Origin: Paenibacillus puerhi
GTDB taxonomy: Bacteria > Bacillota > Bacilli > Paenibacillales > NBRC-103111
Length of the DNA: 64,000 nt
Reading direction: 5' to 3'
NCBI RefSeq assembly: GCF_009846885.1
Contig: NZ_WUWM01000022.1
Coordinates: 62,001-126,000, forward strand
Shown: positions 34,780 through 44,257 of the stretch, piece after piece
Numbering within the stretch: the stretch's first letter is position 1
Layout: each line of letters begins with the position of its first letter
Translations under genes and position numbers: made by a program
Notes under the pieces: model-generated
What the model was told of the DNA's origin: nothing
Databases searched by the model: none
What the model saw: the letters and a program-made list of their open reading frames with translations, nothing else

Positions 34780-35400
34780 CTATTTCCGAGGCTTGGCCGT
34801 CCGTCTCCGGCGCAATAAGAGGTAGACGACGGCCAGCAATCCCAGAGCGATCAGCGCATACGCGACATTGGAGTATACATCCATCGTGTGTACGATTTGT
34901 TCCCAGGAATCGCCGACAGCCGCGCCGACGGATACAAGCACGACATTCCAGATGAACGTACCGATGGTGGTGAACAACAGAAACATCCAAACATTCATTC
35001 CGGACATGCCGGCGGGAATCGAGATTAGGCTGCGGATCAACGGAATCATCCGGCAGAACAGGACCGTCCAGTATCCGTACTTATCGAACCAGGCATCCGC
35101 CTTGCGGATGTCGGCTTTGGTGATACGGAGCCAGCCGCCCCAGCGGTCCACGATTTTCTCCAATCGCTCCACATCGAGTATCCGGCCGATCGCATACAAG
35201 ATGATGGCGCCAAGGACGGAGCCGGCGGTAGAAGCGGCGACGACGCCGGCTATCGTCAGCTCGGATGTGGTCGTCATAAAGCCGCCGAACGTGAGCACGA
35301 CTTCCGACGGGATCGGCGGGAACACATTTTCAAGAGCGATCATGAACAGGATTCCGGCGTAGCCGTACTGTTCCATGAACGTTGTAATCCAGCTTTGCAT
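34780..35400 (-). CDS. DedA family membrane protein
   Basis: A 206-residue VTT/DedA protein: YAGILFMIALENVFPPIPSE, AASTAGSVLGAIILYAIGRI, WFDKYGYWTVLFCRMIPLIR and SLISIPAGMSGMNVWMFLLF. The acidic Glu in the first motif and the Arg-rich PLIRSLISIPAG segment are the residues needed for lipid scrambling or transport in the family. Start ATG 35400 follows AGGAGGT at four bases. Together with the DedA gene at 10316 this makes two in the window; the two are only moderately alike, so not a recent duplication. Adjacent to, but not clearly part of, the VWA/GTPase cluster. Confidence 0.93.
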   Translation of the reverse strand: MQSWITTFMEQYGYAGILFMIALENVFPPIPSEVVLTFGGFMTTTSELTIAGVVAASTAGSVLGAIILYAIGRILDVERLEKIVDRWGGWLRITKADIRKADAWFDKYGYWTVLFCRMIPLIRSLISIPAGMSGMNVWMFLLFTTIGTFIWNVVLVSVGAAVGDSWEQIVHTMDVYSNVAYALIALGLLAVVYLLLRRRRTAKPRK

Positions 35401-35541
35401 AATGACCTCCTAAGCAAATGTGCGGAAGGGTACTAGATAAAGTTAGTACTACACAACATTGTTTTCCTCATCCTACAATGGCTTCAAGGACTGTACGGAT
35501 GAACGGACGTTTAAAGGTTCGAGGAGAAGAGGGAAGCCGGC

Positions 35542-35778
35542 ATGAATTTGGATAACCAATTGTCCATTTTAAGAGAGCATGAGAGCGACTGCTATACGAT
35601 ATGCCTGATGATTTTGCGCAGCGAGGAAATGGCGGCTCGCGCTGCCAAGAAAGCTCTGCTGCAGCTGTGGACCCACGAAGCTTTTATGCAGATGGATCCC
35701 TCCGAAAGGCCCGGCGTGCTGAAAAGCGTATCGATCCGCTGGGCGCTTGAATTCAGGAAGAGCGCGGGCCGCTGCTGA
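35542..35778 (+). CDS. Small protein resembling sigma-70 region 2 helices
   Basis: A 78-residue helical protein: SILREHESDCYTICLMILRS, EEMAARAAKKALLQLWTHEA and VLKSVSIRWALEF. The pattern (E.D.Y.IC..IL..E..A..A...L..LW) recalls the core of extracytoplasmic sigma-factor region 2, but regions 2.4 and 4 are lacking, so it cannot work alone as a sigma factor. It may be a degenerate or specialised sigma-like protein. ATG 35542 follows AGAGGGAAG. A terminator follows at 35823. Function unknown. Confidence 0.65.
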   Translation: MNLDNQLSILREHESDCYTICLMILRSEEMAARAAKKALLQLWTHEAFMQMDPSERPGVLKSVSIRWALEFRKSAGRC

Positions 35779-35822
35779 ACTGCTATCGTCGGACGGCAGA
35801 TCGCATCATGTTACCAAACTGG

Positions 35823-35867
35823 GGGAATCCATCGGCTTATACGCAGGCTGATCAGGATTCCCTTTTT
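35823..35867 (+). terminator. Intrinsic terminator (plus strand)
   Basis: GGGAATCC pairs with GGATTCCC with a 24-base loop, followed by TTTTT. It separates the sigma-like gene from the convergent cluster gene ending at 35870. Confidence 0.75.
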
Positions 35868-35869
35868 GT

Positions 35870-37609
35870 CTATGGAGCTTGAGGGATTCGCCGCTCGGCC
35901 GCCGGCTGGTCCGCGGTGGAGCTTGAGGCGGGCGCAGCCGGCTTCTCCGTTCCGGGCTTCTCCGCCCCGGGCTGCTGCGCCTTCGGGCGGGTCCCCCCAC
36001 CCGGTGTGGAGCCGCCGGTCTGCGGCGCAGCCGTGCCGCCGGGCCTGGCGGCCGCGCCCGGACCGCTCTGCTCGCTGAGCTCCTCGTCCGGCTCGGCGGG
36101 AACCCCCTCGGTGCGGATCAGCACATACCGCTCCCGGTCGAACTTGTAATGCCCGCGCATCGGCTGATCGTCCGGGACCTGTCTGTCTGAGGCAATCCAT
36201 GGCCGCGTGGCGGTCAACTCGCCTTTGCCGCTCGAAGAGAGCGCGTCGGCTTCCACGTCCAGAACTAGCTGCGGCGCGCCTTGTTCTCCGACCAGCAGCA
36301 GCATGTACCTGGCGCTGCGACGGGTGGAGGCGGCCTCGACCAGAAGCAGCTTGTCGCCGCCTGGTCCCGTCAGGTCGGAGTAGCGGATGGAGCCTTTTTT
36401 GACGGCCGGGTCCAGCACAGCCTCGTGCAAGCTCGGGCTTCCGTCCGCGGACAGCTGAGCCAGCAGCAGCTTCGTCCCTGTTGCGTCGAGCGCCGCTGCC
36501 TGCGGAAGTCCGCTCGCGGGCTTGAGTGCCGTTACAAGGGTCAGCTTGCCGCTGGCGCCCGCCGCCGTCAGCAGCCTTTGCGGATCGCCGGCGAGCTGGC
36601 GCTGCTCGGCGGCCTGCAGCTCCTTGGAGGTGTCCCGGTAGCCGCCGATAGTCCGGTACAGGGCGACAGCCTCCTCATGCTTGCCGCTTGCGGACAGGGC
36701 GTCCGCCTTCTTCAGCCGGGCCGTGATGATGGAATCGATATACGCTTCGATTTTGCTTCCGGGGCCGGCCCAAGACTTGTAGCCCGTCAATTGCCGAGCC
36801 GCCTCCAGAAACTTCTCCAGATCCTGCTTCTCCACGATGGAGAGCGTGCCTAGCGCCAGCTTCTCCAGCTTGGGAGCGACCCAAGCCGCTTCCCAGCCCT
36901 GGCGCTCGTAGAACTGCCTCAGCTCATCGCCCAGCTTCCAAACCTCCAGGTAGGGCTTCGTCCTGGCCAGGGCATCGAGCCTGGCGGTATCGCGCGTCTG
37001 CAGCCGTGCATTGACCGCTTTGAGCTTGGCAGCGTCTCCTCCATAGTAAACGGACGGAATCAGGATGAGCTCGGCCGCGGCTGCGCTGGTATCCTCTGCA
37101 GCCTTGGCGCCGGCGATCTTCGTCTCGGCCGCCTTGCGGGCGGCTGAGAAGGCTTCTCCCAGCTTTGCTTCCACACCGGCCTCCTTCATGGCTGCGTCGA
37201 ACCGTTCCTTATGGTCCGCTCCCGATCGGCCGATGCTCTCTTGAGCTGCCTGCAGCTCGGTATGGACCTTCGTCAGCGCGGCAACGTCCCCGGATGCGGA
37301 GGCGGCGGCGACGGCTTCCGACAGGCCGGTCACGGTTCTCATCAAATGGACGACCGGCCGCAGCTGTTCGAGTGCAGCCGCTATCTCCGCTCTGCGGTAG
37401 TCGAAGCCGGATATCGACCCGGCCTTCGTATAGAGCGCCTCGGCCTCAGGCAATTGACCGGCCGCATGCAGAGCTTGAGCCTGGTTAAAGGCACGCGCGG
37501 TTTGCGCCGCTTCATAGGTTTTCCAGCCCGCTGCGACGACCGTGACGGCGAGAAGGGCGGAGGCAGCCTTCCTGAAACGGTACGCACGTTGATACGTAAA
37601 ACCACTCAC
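35870..37609 (-). CDS. Membrane-anchored TPR-like protein of the VWA/GTPase cluster
   Basis: A 579-residue protein with one N-terminal membrane helix (about 14-30, AASALLAVTVVAAGWKTYEA). Outside or behind it lies an alpha-helical region with TPR-like pairs (ALHAAGQLPEAEALYTKAGS; ADALSASGKHEEAVALYRTI), a beta-rich region (about 370-500), and a low-complexity Pro/Gly/Ala tail (about 510-579; KPGTEKPAAPASSSTADQPA). I do not recognise the family. It overlaps by four bases the end of the zinc-ribbon gene upstream, so it belongs to the leftward arm of the divergent cluster and is probably the structural, membrane-associated part of that system. Confidence 0.8.
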   Translation of the reverse strand: MSGFTYQRAYRFRKAASALLAVTVVAAGWKTYEAAQTARAFNQAQALHAAGQLPEAEALYTKAGSISGFDYRRAEIAAALEQLRPVVHLMRTVTGLSEAVAAASASGDVAALTKVHTELQAAQESIGRSGADHKERFDAAMKEAGVEAKLGEAFSAARKAAETKIAGAKAAEDTSAAAAELILIPSVYYGGDAAKLKAVNARLQTRDTARLDALARTKPYLEVWKLGDELRQFYERQGWEAAWVAPKLEKLALGTLSIVEKQDLEKFLEAARQLTGYKSWAGPGSKIEAYIDSIITARLKKADALSASGKHEEAVALYRTIGGYRDTSKELQAAEQRQLAGDPQRLLTAAGASGKLTLVTALKPASGLPQAAALDATGTKLLLAQLSADGSPSLHEAVLDPAVKKGSIRYSDLTGPGGDKLLLVEAASTRRSARYMLLLVGEQGAPQLVLDVEADALSSSGKGELTATRPWIASDRQVPDDQPMRGHYKFDRERYVLIRTEGVPAEPDEELSEQSGPGAAARPGGTAAPQTGGSTPGGGTRPKAQQPGAEKPGTEKPAAPASSSTADQPAAERRIPQAP

Positions 37610-38625
37610 AAGCGTTCCCGCCTTTGATCAAAATGTGGGTCATTCTCATGCGAGGCATCCGGTTGTTCTTCCTGCGGAGCACCGGGACCGTTCGTCCCGA
37701 AGGCCGGCACAGCTCCGCCGGAGCGGCGGCTTGCCGCCTGCTGGACGCGCTCGAGCAGTCCCGGATGATCCGCGGCCAGCTCGGCGGCGAGCAGCTGAAG
37801 CCGCTGGAGCCGCTCGTCCGGCAGCAGATCGATATAATCGAGCACAAGCCCGCGGTACAGCAGCAGATGGCTTCGGATGCGCAGCGCTGCCCCCGCCGCC
37901 GCCGTCAGCACTTCTGCTCCGTAAGGCAGCCGCTCAATCTCGCTGCGATGCTTAACGACATAATCGAGGGTCGGCCGCTCGATCAGCCCGGGCTTGATCC
38001 GCCCGATCTCCAGCAGATAGGCGGTGAAGTCCGTGTCGAACCGGTCCGGGATAAGCGTCGTCAGCTCAAGCTCCATGTCGCTGCGCAGGATGAACCGGCG
38101 CAGACACATCAGCTTAAGCAGCCGGATCGGATTGTCGAGGATGAAATATCCGATTTCCCGGAATTTTTCATAGGCTGATTTGAAGTCCTCGGCCTTCAGT
38201 GCGGTTTCGGCTTTGTCGATATCCTGCAGCAAACCGAGTCGAATTTTTTCATGCTCTTGCAGGAGTAGGCGGGATAGCGTACGTCTAAGGATATAGGGCT
38301 GATACGTTTGACGGATTTTGGCGTACAACGCGATCAGGACGAGTCCCGCGGCCAGTGCAGCCGCCATCTCGGCGAAGCTGCGGGCCACCAGAACGCCTGC
38401 TGCGGCCAGGATGCCGATCACGATCATATCCGTATAACCGCGTTGACGGGCCGCAGCTTCGGCAGGCTCCGGGAGCGTCAGCCAGGAGCCCTGGGCGCCG
38501 CAGCCGGGGCACTCTTCAGGCTCCAGGCACGTATAGGCGCCGCAGCGCGAGCATTGGCGCAAGCGTTGAAACAAATAGGCCGTTCGAAGCGTCTTATTGA
38601 AGCGTACGGGTTTTTTGGGGTTCAT
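37606..38625 (-). CDS. Zinc-ribbon membrane protein of the VWA/GTPase cluster
   Basis: A 339-residue protein. Residues about 25-43 form a zinc ribbon (CSRCGAYTCLEPEECPGCGA, CxxC...CxxC). Two adjacent membrane helices follow (about 68-102, MIVIGILAAAGVLVARSFAE and ALAAGLVLIALYA). The remaining cytoplasmic part is helical (LLLQEHEKIRLGLLQDIDKA; EKFREIGYFILDNP) and ends in a polar tail. No known catalytic motif. ATG 38625 has an AAAGGAGGGG site. Coupled to the TPR-like gene by a four-base overlap and preceded by the small membrane gene at 38657. Confidence 0.8.
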   Translation of the reverse strand: MNPKKPVRFNKTLRTAYLFQRLRQCSRCGAYTCLEPEECPGCGAQGSWLTLPEPAEAAARQRGYTDMIVIGILAAAGVLVARSFAEMAAALAAGLVLIALYAKIRQTYQPYILRRTLSRLLLQEHEKIRLGLLQDIDKAETALKAEDFKSAYEKFREIGYFILDNPIRLLKLMCLRRFILRSDMELELTTLIPDRFDTDFTAYLLEIGRIKPGLIERPTLDYVVKHRSEIERLPYGAEVLTAAAGAALRIRSHLLLYRGLVLDYIDLLPDERLQRLQLLAAELAADHPGLLERVQQAASRRSGGAVPAFGTNGPGAPQEEQPDASHENDPHFDQRRERL

Positions 38626-38656
38626 GGGTCCCCTCCTTTCGAGAAATCAGTCTGCT

Positions 38657-38821
38657 TCAAGACATCGTGCTGTTGTCCGGGAGACCGGGATGATCGAAAC
38701 GGGCTTTAAGCTCACCGTCGATCTGAGCGAGCGTTTTATCATGTTTTTTGTAATAGACGAATGTCAGCAGCCGGGCCCCTGCAAACAGGGCGGCCGCAAG
38801 CATAACGAGGAATGTCAGCAT
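38657..38821 (-). CDS. Small membrane protein (54 aa) heading the leftward arm
   Basis: From ATG 38821, five bases after GGAGG, a 54-residue frame reads MLTFLVMLAAALFAGARLLT, then FVYYKKHDKTLAQIDGELKA and RFDHPGLPDNSTMS. One hydrophobic helix spans about residues 2-24, followed by a charged cytoplasmic tail. It lies 31 bases before the zinc-ribbon gene and shares its strand, so it is likely the first gene of the leftward operon. The 200 bases between it and the VWA gene are the shared control region; a TAATAT (38909-38914) is the best -10 candidate, without a convincing -35. Confidence 0.7.
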   Translation of the reverse strand: MLTFLVMLAAALFAGARLLTFVYYKKHDKTLAQIDGELKARFDHPGLPDNSTMS

Positions 38822-39022
38822 ATGAGCCTCCGATCAGAACGGGTAGGGTAATCAAACATTTAGCAAATCTTAAGGAAAAATTAAGTGGCCTTTCAATTTA
38901 GGACCAGATAATATATAAAGTTACTAACGATAGTCCTATACATTGTACAACCGTAACCGGCAAAATACTACAAGAGCGGCGTCCGAGGGCGAAGGACGCT
39001 AACGATGGAGGAATGAACCGCT

Positions 39023-40798
39023 GTGAATATAAAACAACTAGGGCTGCGCATCATACTGCCGCTTCTTGTGGCTTGGCTGCCGCTTCAAGCCGCGTCCGTG
39101 CAGGCTGCAACGCCTGCGGGCGATGTGAGAATGGATGCCGTGCTGTCCGTCGACGTCAGCACATCCATGAATGAAAGCGACGTAAACAAAGTCAGCTTCG
39201 AGGCCGTCAAGCTGTTCGTCGATATGGCGTCCGTGAAGGGCGACAAAATCGGCGTCGTCGCTTATACGGACCGGATTATGCGCGAAAAGGCGCTGCTGGA
39301 GATGAAGACGGCGGCCGATAAGCAGAGTCTGAAGACCTTCATCGACCAGCTCGACCGGGGACCATATACCGATCTGGCCGTCGGGGTGAGCGAGGCGGTG
39401 AAGGTGCTGGAGAACGGCGCCGATCCTGCCCATACGCCGGTTGTCGTGCTGCTGACGGACGGCAATAACTCGCTCCCGGCGGGCAGGACGCAGGAACAAT
39501 CGGACAAGGAGCTTGCCTCCGCGGTGGAGAAGGCCAAGGCAGGCGGAATTCCCGTCTATACGATCGGGCTCAACGCGGACGGTCAGCTCAACAAGACGGT
39601 GCTGGAGCGGATCGCAAGCGATACGGGAGCCAAGTCGTTCGTGACCAGCTCGGCCGAGGACCTGCCAGGCATACTGAGCGAGATATACGCCCGGCATCTG
39701 AATTTGAAGGTGGTCCCGGTACAGGAGCTGACCGCTAACGGCGCCTTCCAGGAGGTCAGCATCGATATTCCGAATGCAAGCGTCCGGGAGGCGAATATCT
39801 CGCTCATGTCCGGCTCGCCGGTCGAGGTCAAGCTGGCGGACCCTCAAGGCGCGGCGGTAGCCATTCCTTCGGACAAGGTCGTCTATACGTCCTCTAAGGC
39901 CTATACGCTGCTCAAGATCGTCCAGCCCGGGCAGGGATCCTGGAAGCTGCAGGTCAAGGGCTTGCCTAAGGATAAGATCAAGATTAGTCTCGTTTACAAC
40001 TATGATTTGAAGCTTCAAATGGAACCTTTGCCCTCTAAGACGTGGAAACGGGGGGAAGATGTTGCAGTCGCGGCCTATCTGGAGTCCGGAGGACAGAAAG
40101 TCGGGGATGCGGGGCTGTACAAAAACCTGAAGGCGGCGCTTGTCGTCAAGGATCTGCAGACCGGCAAGTCGGAGGAGATTCCGCTTGCCTCCGGCGCTCA
40201 GGGCATCTCGGGCAGCTATAAGCTTCCGGACTCCCATGAGTACGAGCTGAAGGTGAGGGCGGAGGACGCGGGCTATGTTCGGGAGACCGAGCCGGTCAAG
40301 CTGTCTGCCGTCTCCGGCTCGGCTCCTGCCCCGTCGCCGCCTGTCCAGGCTGGCGAGGCCGCTAAGAAGGGGATGGGCGCCGGAGCTTGGGCGGCGATCC
40401 TGGCCGGAGTGCTGGTCGTTGCCGCTGCGGCGTTGTACGGGCTGGCGATGTGGCGCAAGGCTAACAAGGGCTTTGTCGGCCAGGTCGTTATCGAGGTGCG
40501 CGATGAGGACACGGGCGAGCGGACGCCGCCGCAATACCGCAAGCTGAATGCCTTCAAAGGCAAGGTCACGCTGCATCAGCTGCTCCAGCTCGCTCCCGAA
40601 TTTGCCGAGACCCGCGACATCGTTTTCCGGCCCTCGGCTGGCGACAGCCTGCTGCTGCAGAACGGAACCGCCTGCGTCATCGAGAAGGGCGGCCGGGTGC
40701 TGGAGGCGGCGCAGGGCAAGGAGCTGCGTGCCGGCGATCGAATCCGCATCATGCTGGGCGGCGTCCACCGCTCGGTGACGCTCGAATATATCAAGTGA
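39023..40798 (+). CDS. Secreted/membrane VWA-domain protein (cluster VWA 1)
   Basis: A 591-residue protein. The signal peptide (1-28, ending AASVQA) exports a von Willebrand A domain (about 37-225) with an intact MIDAS: D44-V-S-T-S, Thr in GPYTDLAVGV and Asp in VVVLLTDGNNS. An Ig-like region (about 230-430) follows, then a Pro-rich spacer and membrane helix (about 453-478, GAWAAILAGVLVVAAAALYG). The cytoplasmic end (about 490-591) has a beta-rich domain (VTLHQLLQLAPEFAETRDIV) that may be FHA- or ubiquitin-like. GTG 39023 follows GGAGG. First gene of the rightward arm; it probably links an extracellular ligand to the intracellular GTPases. Confidence 0.88.
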   Translation: MNIKQLGLRIILPLLVAWLPLQAASVQAATPAGDVRMDAVLSVDVSTSMNESDVNKVSFEAVKLFVDMASVKGDKIGVVAYTDRIMREKALLEMKTAADKQSLKTFIDQLDRGPYTDLAVGVSEAVKVLENGADPAHTPVVVLLTDGNNSLPAGRTQEQSDKELASAVEKAKAGGIPVYTIGLNADGQLNKTVLERIASDTGAKSFVTSSAEDLPGILSEIYARHLNLKVVPVQELTANGAFQEVSIDIPNASVREANISLMSGSPVEVKLADPQGAAVAIPSDKVVYTSSKAYTLLKIVQPGQGSWKLQVKGLPKDKIKISLVYNYDLKLQMEPLPSKTWKRGEDVAVAAYLESGGQKVGDAGLYKNLKAALVVKDLQTGKSEEIPLASGAQGISGSYKLPDSHEYELKVRAEDAGYVRETEPVKLSAVSGSAPAPSPPVQAGEAAKKGMGAGAWAAILAGVLVVAAAALYGLAMWRKANKGFVGQVVIEVRDEDTGERTPPQYRKLNAFKGKVTLHQLLQLAPEFAETRDIVFRPSAGDSLLLQNGTACVIEKGGRVLEAAQGKELRAGDRIRIMLGGVHRSVTLEYIK

Positions 40799-40823
40799 AT
40801 GTTCCCACAGGAGGGGTTGCACG

Positions 40824-43800
40824 ATGAAAGCAGTCGTAAGAGAACATATTCAACAGCTTGACGTATCGCTCGGCGGAGGGATCGTCAGCGAGAAGATCAG
40901 AGTCGACACCATCGACAATCCGATGCTCGTTATCGGGCTCGGAGGCACAGGCATCGATGCGCTGCTGCGTCTGAAGTATCAGGTAAACCGCCGCTTCAAG
41001 CTGCCGGAGGACCCGCATACGAAGAAAAAGCGGGAGAAGCCGGACAACATCGAATTTCTAGCCTTCGAGACGAATGAGCATGACCGGGGCAAGCGCTATA
41101 AAGGAATCGGTCTCGATCCGATGACCGAGTTCGTCCTGCTGGCCAATGCCGAGATCGGCAGCGTCCTGCAGAACCGCAGTATTCTGGAGCCGTACATCAA
41201 GGAATGGCTGTCCCCCGAGCTGACGATTACCGACGGAATCAACGGCGCTTCCGGGGTTCGTCAAGCTGGACGGCTGCTGCTGTTCACCAAGATCGTGCAA
41301 GTCGTGCAGACGATCGAGCGCAAGATCAAGTCGCTGATGGTCGGCACGAACAAGAAGCTGATGGTCTTCATGCTGACAGGCTTGTCCGGGGGAACCGGAA
41401 GCGGCTGCTTCCTCGATATCTCCTACATCGTGAGGGGGATTCTCGAGCGCGACTACGGCTCGGCCGGTGTGGATAAGGTCGGTATTCTCGGCTACCTGTT
41501 CACGCCCGACGTCAACCTGGCCAACAAAAGCCTGACCGAGCATTCGCGCGAATATATCAAGAAAAACGGCTACGCCGCTCTCAAGGAGCTCGACTACTGG
41601 ATGAACGTAGACGAGCGCGGGGAGAGGTTTCGCCAGCAGTATGCGAACATTCTGAACGTCCAGTCGCCGATGCCGCCGTTCAATCTGGCGCATCTGATCT
41701 CGGCAACGAACCTCGAGGGCAAGCTGCTGGAGAACGCTTATGATTACTGCATGAACGTGACGGCGGAGAACATCACCAACTTTATGGCGAGCGAGCAGAA
41801 GGCGTCCGGCGAGGAGTTCGCCATTCATGACTATATCAGCAACATCCGCACGAACATCAATCAGATGCCGAAGGCATATGCGGCGAACTACCAGTATAAT
41901 ATTCTGGGAGCGTCCTCCGCTGTGCTTCCGATCGAGGAAATGACGACATTTCTCGCGTACAAGGTATTCCAGCGCATGGATCAAATGTTCCAGGCTGGAC
42001 CAACGCAGGAGGATGTCGAGAAGCTGGCGCATAAGCTGGCGCTCGACCCGGACTCGGTCCACAGGGAATTCGACAAGCGGGTGCCGGAGCCGCTGCCAGG
42101 CTACAAGAACAGCGAACGGCTCAGCTACACGAATGTCGTCAAGCAGCAGGTCGTCCATGTCGATACGGAGCTTGAGCAGAGCTACCTGTCGCGGGCCCGC
42201 GAGGAATACATCAAATGCCGCAAGCAGCTCCCCGGCGAAATCAAGGAGCGCTTCACCGAGCAGATCACCCGGGTGTTCCTCCATCCGGAGCAGGGGCCGT
42301 TCTATGCGTCGCGCATTATTTTGCAGGATAAGGGCTTCTGCCTGCTGAAGCTGATCTCGTCCTACATCGAGGCCCTGAAGGAGAATCTGCTGCGGTTGCC
42401 GCAGGACCTGGAGGCGGCTCAGGAAAGCTCCCTGCAGAAGCTGGGCGAAGCCAAGAGCGCGTTTATTTCCAAGGACCGCAAGAAGGACGCCTATATAGAA
42501 GCGAAAATCCAAGAGTACATGCTGCATGCCGACCGGGAGCGGATGGAGCAGATGATCGAATTTTACGAGGACCTGTACACGCTGATTAACCAGGACAATT
42601 CCCGGATCTATCAGGTGTTCACGGAGCTGCTGAACGAGCTGAACCGGATCTTTGAGAAAAACGGGAATCTGCTGTTGAACGGCGAGGAGCAGGTTGACCA
42701 TAAAGGCAACAAGACGTATTACTGGAACGTGGTCAGCGTACCGGATATGGCGAAGATGATCAGCCGGATGACGGAGGATCGCAATTCGCAGGAGTTGATC
42801 CGGGACTTCACACAGGAGCTGCTGGCCAAGGCCAACCACTGGGTGAAGGAGCAGGAGGTGGATATCGTCGGCTCGATCTCGGATTTCCTCACCGAGCAGT
42901 TCGGGGAATTGATCACCAAGTCGATGGAAGACTATCTGGTTATTCAGTACGGACATGAGGATTCCATCGAGAAGCTGGTCGAGCAGCGGATCGCAGGCCG
43001 CCTGTATGAGGAAGCGAAGCCGGTCTTCCATCTGACGAATTCGTCCGGGCATTTCAATTTCCCATCATGGGGGTTTGTGTCGGTTCCGGTGAAGGCTCCG
43101 AATATATTCAAGGGAATCAAGGCGTTCCAGGACAATGCGATAGCCAACTCGCGCTTCACGATCAAGGAGAGCGAAGTGAAAAACAGAATCTTCTGGCTGA
43201 ACACGCAGAATGGCGTTCCGCTGTTCCTCTATACGCCGCTGAAGGTATACGAGGAAAGCTACGAGCGCTCGATACTGGAGCCGGAAGGCATCGGACGCCA
43301 TCTGGTGCAGACGGACCGGGTCAATTGGACCTACCTGCCGTCGCCAATTCCTGAGCGCTCGTGGGGCGATACCTATGTCAACGGCCGGGTACGGAGCTAC
43401 AATGCGGAGGTTCGGGGCGTATTCGACCGGGCGGTCAAGCAGGGCGTTATCCGTGAAAAACCGGCTGATTCCGGTACGATTCACCGTTATGAATGCGTGC
43501 TGACGGGAGCGCTTGATCTGGAGCGCAAGCTGGCCGGATACGGGATGCAGCTGCAGGAGGCGCGGCCGAATCTCGGCGAGGTGAAGCGCTGCGTCACCGA
43601 TCTGCGCGCTATGCTCGAGCATGGGCTCGAGATGGAGAGCATCAAGGATATTTTTGGCAGCGTCAGCGAGGAGATGGCGAAGGAGAACCTGATTCGTTCG
43701 CCGGAGCAGCTTCGTCAGGTTCGCGAGGAGCTCGCCAAATACGAGCGGATCCGCGAGCGGCTGGAGGAGCTGGAGAAGGTGCTCGCCGCCCATCAGGACG

Positions 43801-44213
43801 AAGAGCGCCTGATGAAGCAATACATCGAAGCGATTTATACCGGCACGATCGGGCGCCGCGGCGCGCTATATGTGTATGATCACGGCGCCGAGGAGGATGC
43901 ATGGGAGCCGTTCGCGAATGTCATGCAGGCCGGGCGCTTCGTCGACTTTGAGATGTACGGCAAGCTGCGGGCGCTGGAGCCTAAGCAGCTCGCGCAGCTG
44001 CAGCGCAAGACTGCTGACCGTATCCGGCAGCTGACGGCATCGGACGATATTTCTGAGCTGGTCGCCAAGCTGCAGGAGATGGCAGGCGTGTACCAGGAAG
44101 CGAAGTCGGCGCTCGACTACGACCGCGGCGATTATGCGGATGGCGAGGAGATGTACCGCTTCTACAAGGAGCTCGCCGTCAAAGTCAATGAAATGGTACG
44201 CAGTCTGAAATAG
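40824..44213 (+). CDS. Tubulin-like GTPase-domain protein
   Basis: A 1129-residue cytoplasmic protein of the bacterial 'tubulin-like' family. The N-terminal domain shows the FtsZ/tubulin nucleotide loops: MLVIGLGGTGIDALLRLK (about 33-50) and the signature loop LTGLSGGTGSGCFLDI (about 185-200), which replaces the tubulin GGGTGSG. After the fold (to about 400) a long helical region with coiled-coil stretches makes up two thirds of the protein (REELAKYERIRERLEELEKV). It probably binds GTP and may polymerize or serve as a scaffold. ATG 40824 follows AGGAGGGG. The next gene lies 44 bases on. Confidence 0.88.
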   Translation: MKAVVREHIQQLDVSLGGGIVSEKIRVDTIDNPMLVIGLGGTGIDALLRLKYQVNRRFKLPEDPHTKKKREKPDNIEFLAFETNEHDRGKRYKGIGLDPMTEFVLLANAEIGSVLQNRSILEPYIKEWLSPELTITDGINGASGVRQAGRLLLFTKIVQVVQTIERKIKSLMVGTNKKLMVFMLTGLSGGTGSGCFLDISYIVRGILERDYGSAGVDKVGILGYLFTPDVNLANKSLTEHSREYIKKNGYAALKELDYWMNVDERGERFRQQYANILNVQSPMPPFNLAHLISATNLEGKLLENAYDYCMNVTAENITNFMASEQKASGEEFAIHDYISNIRTNINQMPKAYAANYQYNILGASSAVLPIEEMTTFLAYKVFQRMDQMFQAGPTQEDVEKLAHKLALDPDSVHREFDKRVPEPLPGYKNSERLSYTNVVKQQVVHVDTELEQSYLSRAREEYIKCRKQLPGEIKERFTEQITRVFLHPEQGPFYASRIILQDKGFCLLKLISSYIEALKENLLRLPQDLEAAQESSLQKLGEAKSAFISKDRKKDAYIEAKIQEYMLHADRERMEQMIEFYEDLYTLINQDNSRIYQVFTELLNELNRIFEKNGNLLLNGEEQVDHKGNKTYYWNVVSVPDMAKMISRMTEDRNSQELIRDFTQELLAKANHWVKEQEVDIVGSISDFLTEQFGELITKSMEDYLVIQYGHEDSIEKLVEQRIAGRLYEEAKPVFHLTNSSGHFNFPSWGFVSVPVKAPNIFKGIKAFQDNAIANSRFTIKESEVKNRIFWLNTQNGVPLFLYTPLKVYEESYERSILEPEGIGRHLVQTDRVNWTYLPSPIPERSWGDTYVNGRVRSYNAEVRGVFDRAVKQGVIREKPADSGTIHRYECVLTGALDLERKLAGYGMQLQEARPNLGEVKRCVTDLRAMLEHGLEMESIKDIFGSVSEEMAKENLIRSPEQLRQVREELAKYERIRERLEELEKVLAAHQDEERLMKQYIEAIYTGTIGRRGALYVYDHGAEEDAWEPFANVMQAGRFVDFEMYGKLRALEPKQLAQLQRKTADRIRQLTASDDISELVAKLQEMAGVYQEAKSALDYDRGDYADGEEMYRFYKELAVKVNEMVRSLK

Positions 44214-44257
44214 CAGATAACGGCCGGACCGCGTGTCCGGTCAAGGAGGTTTTGAGC

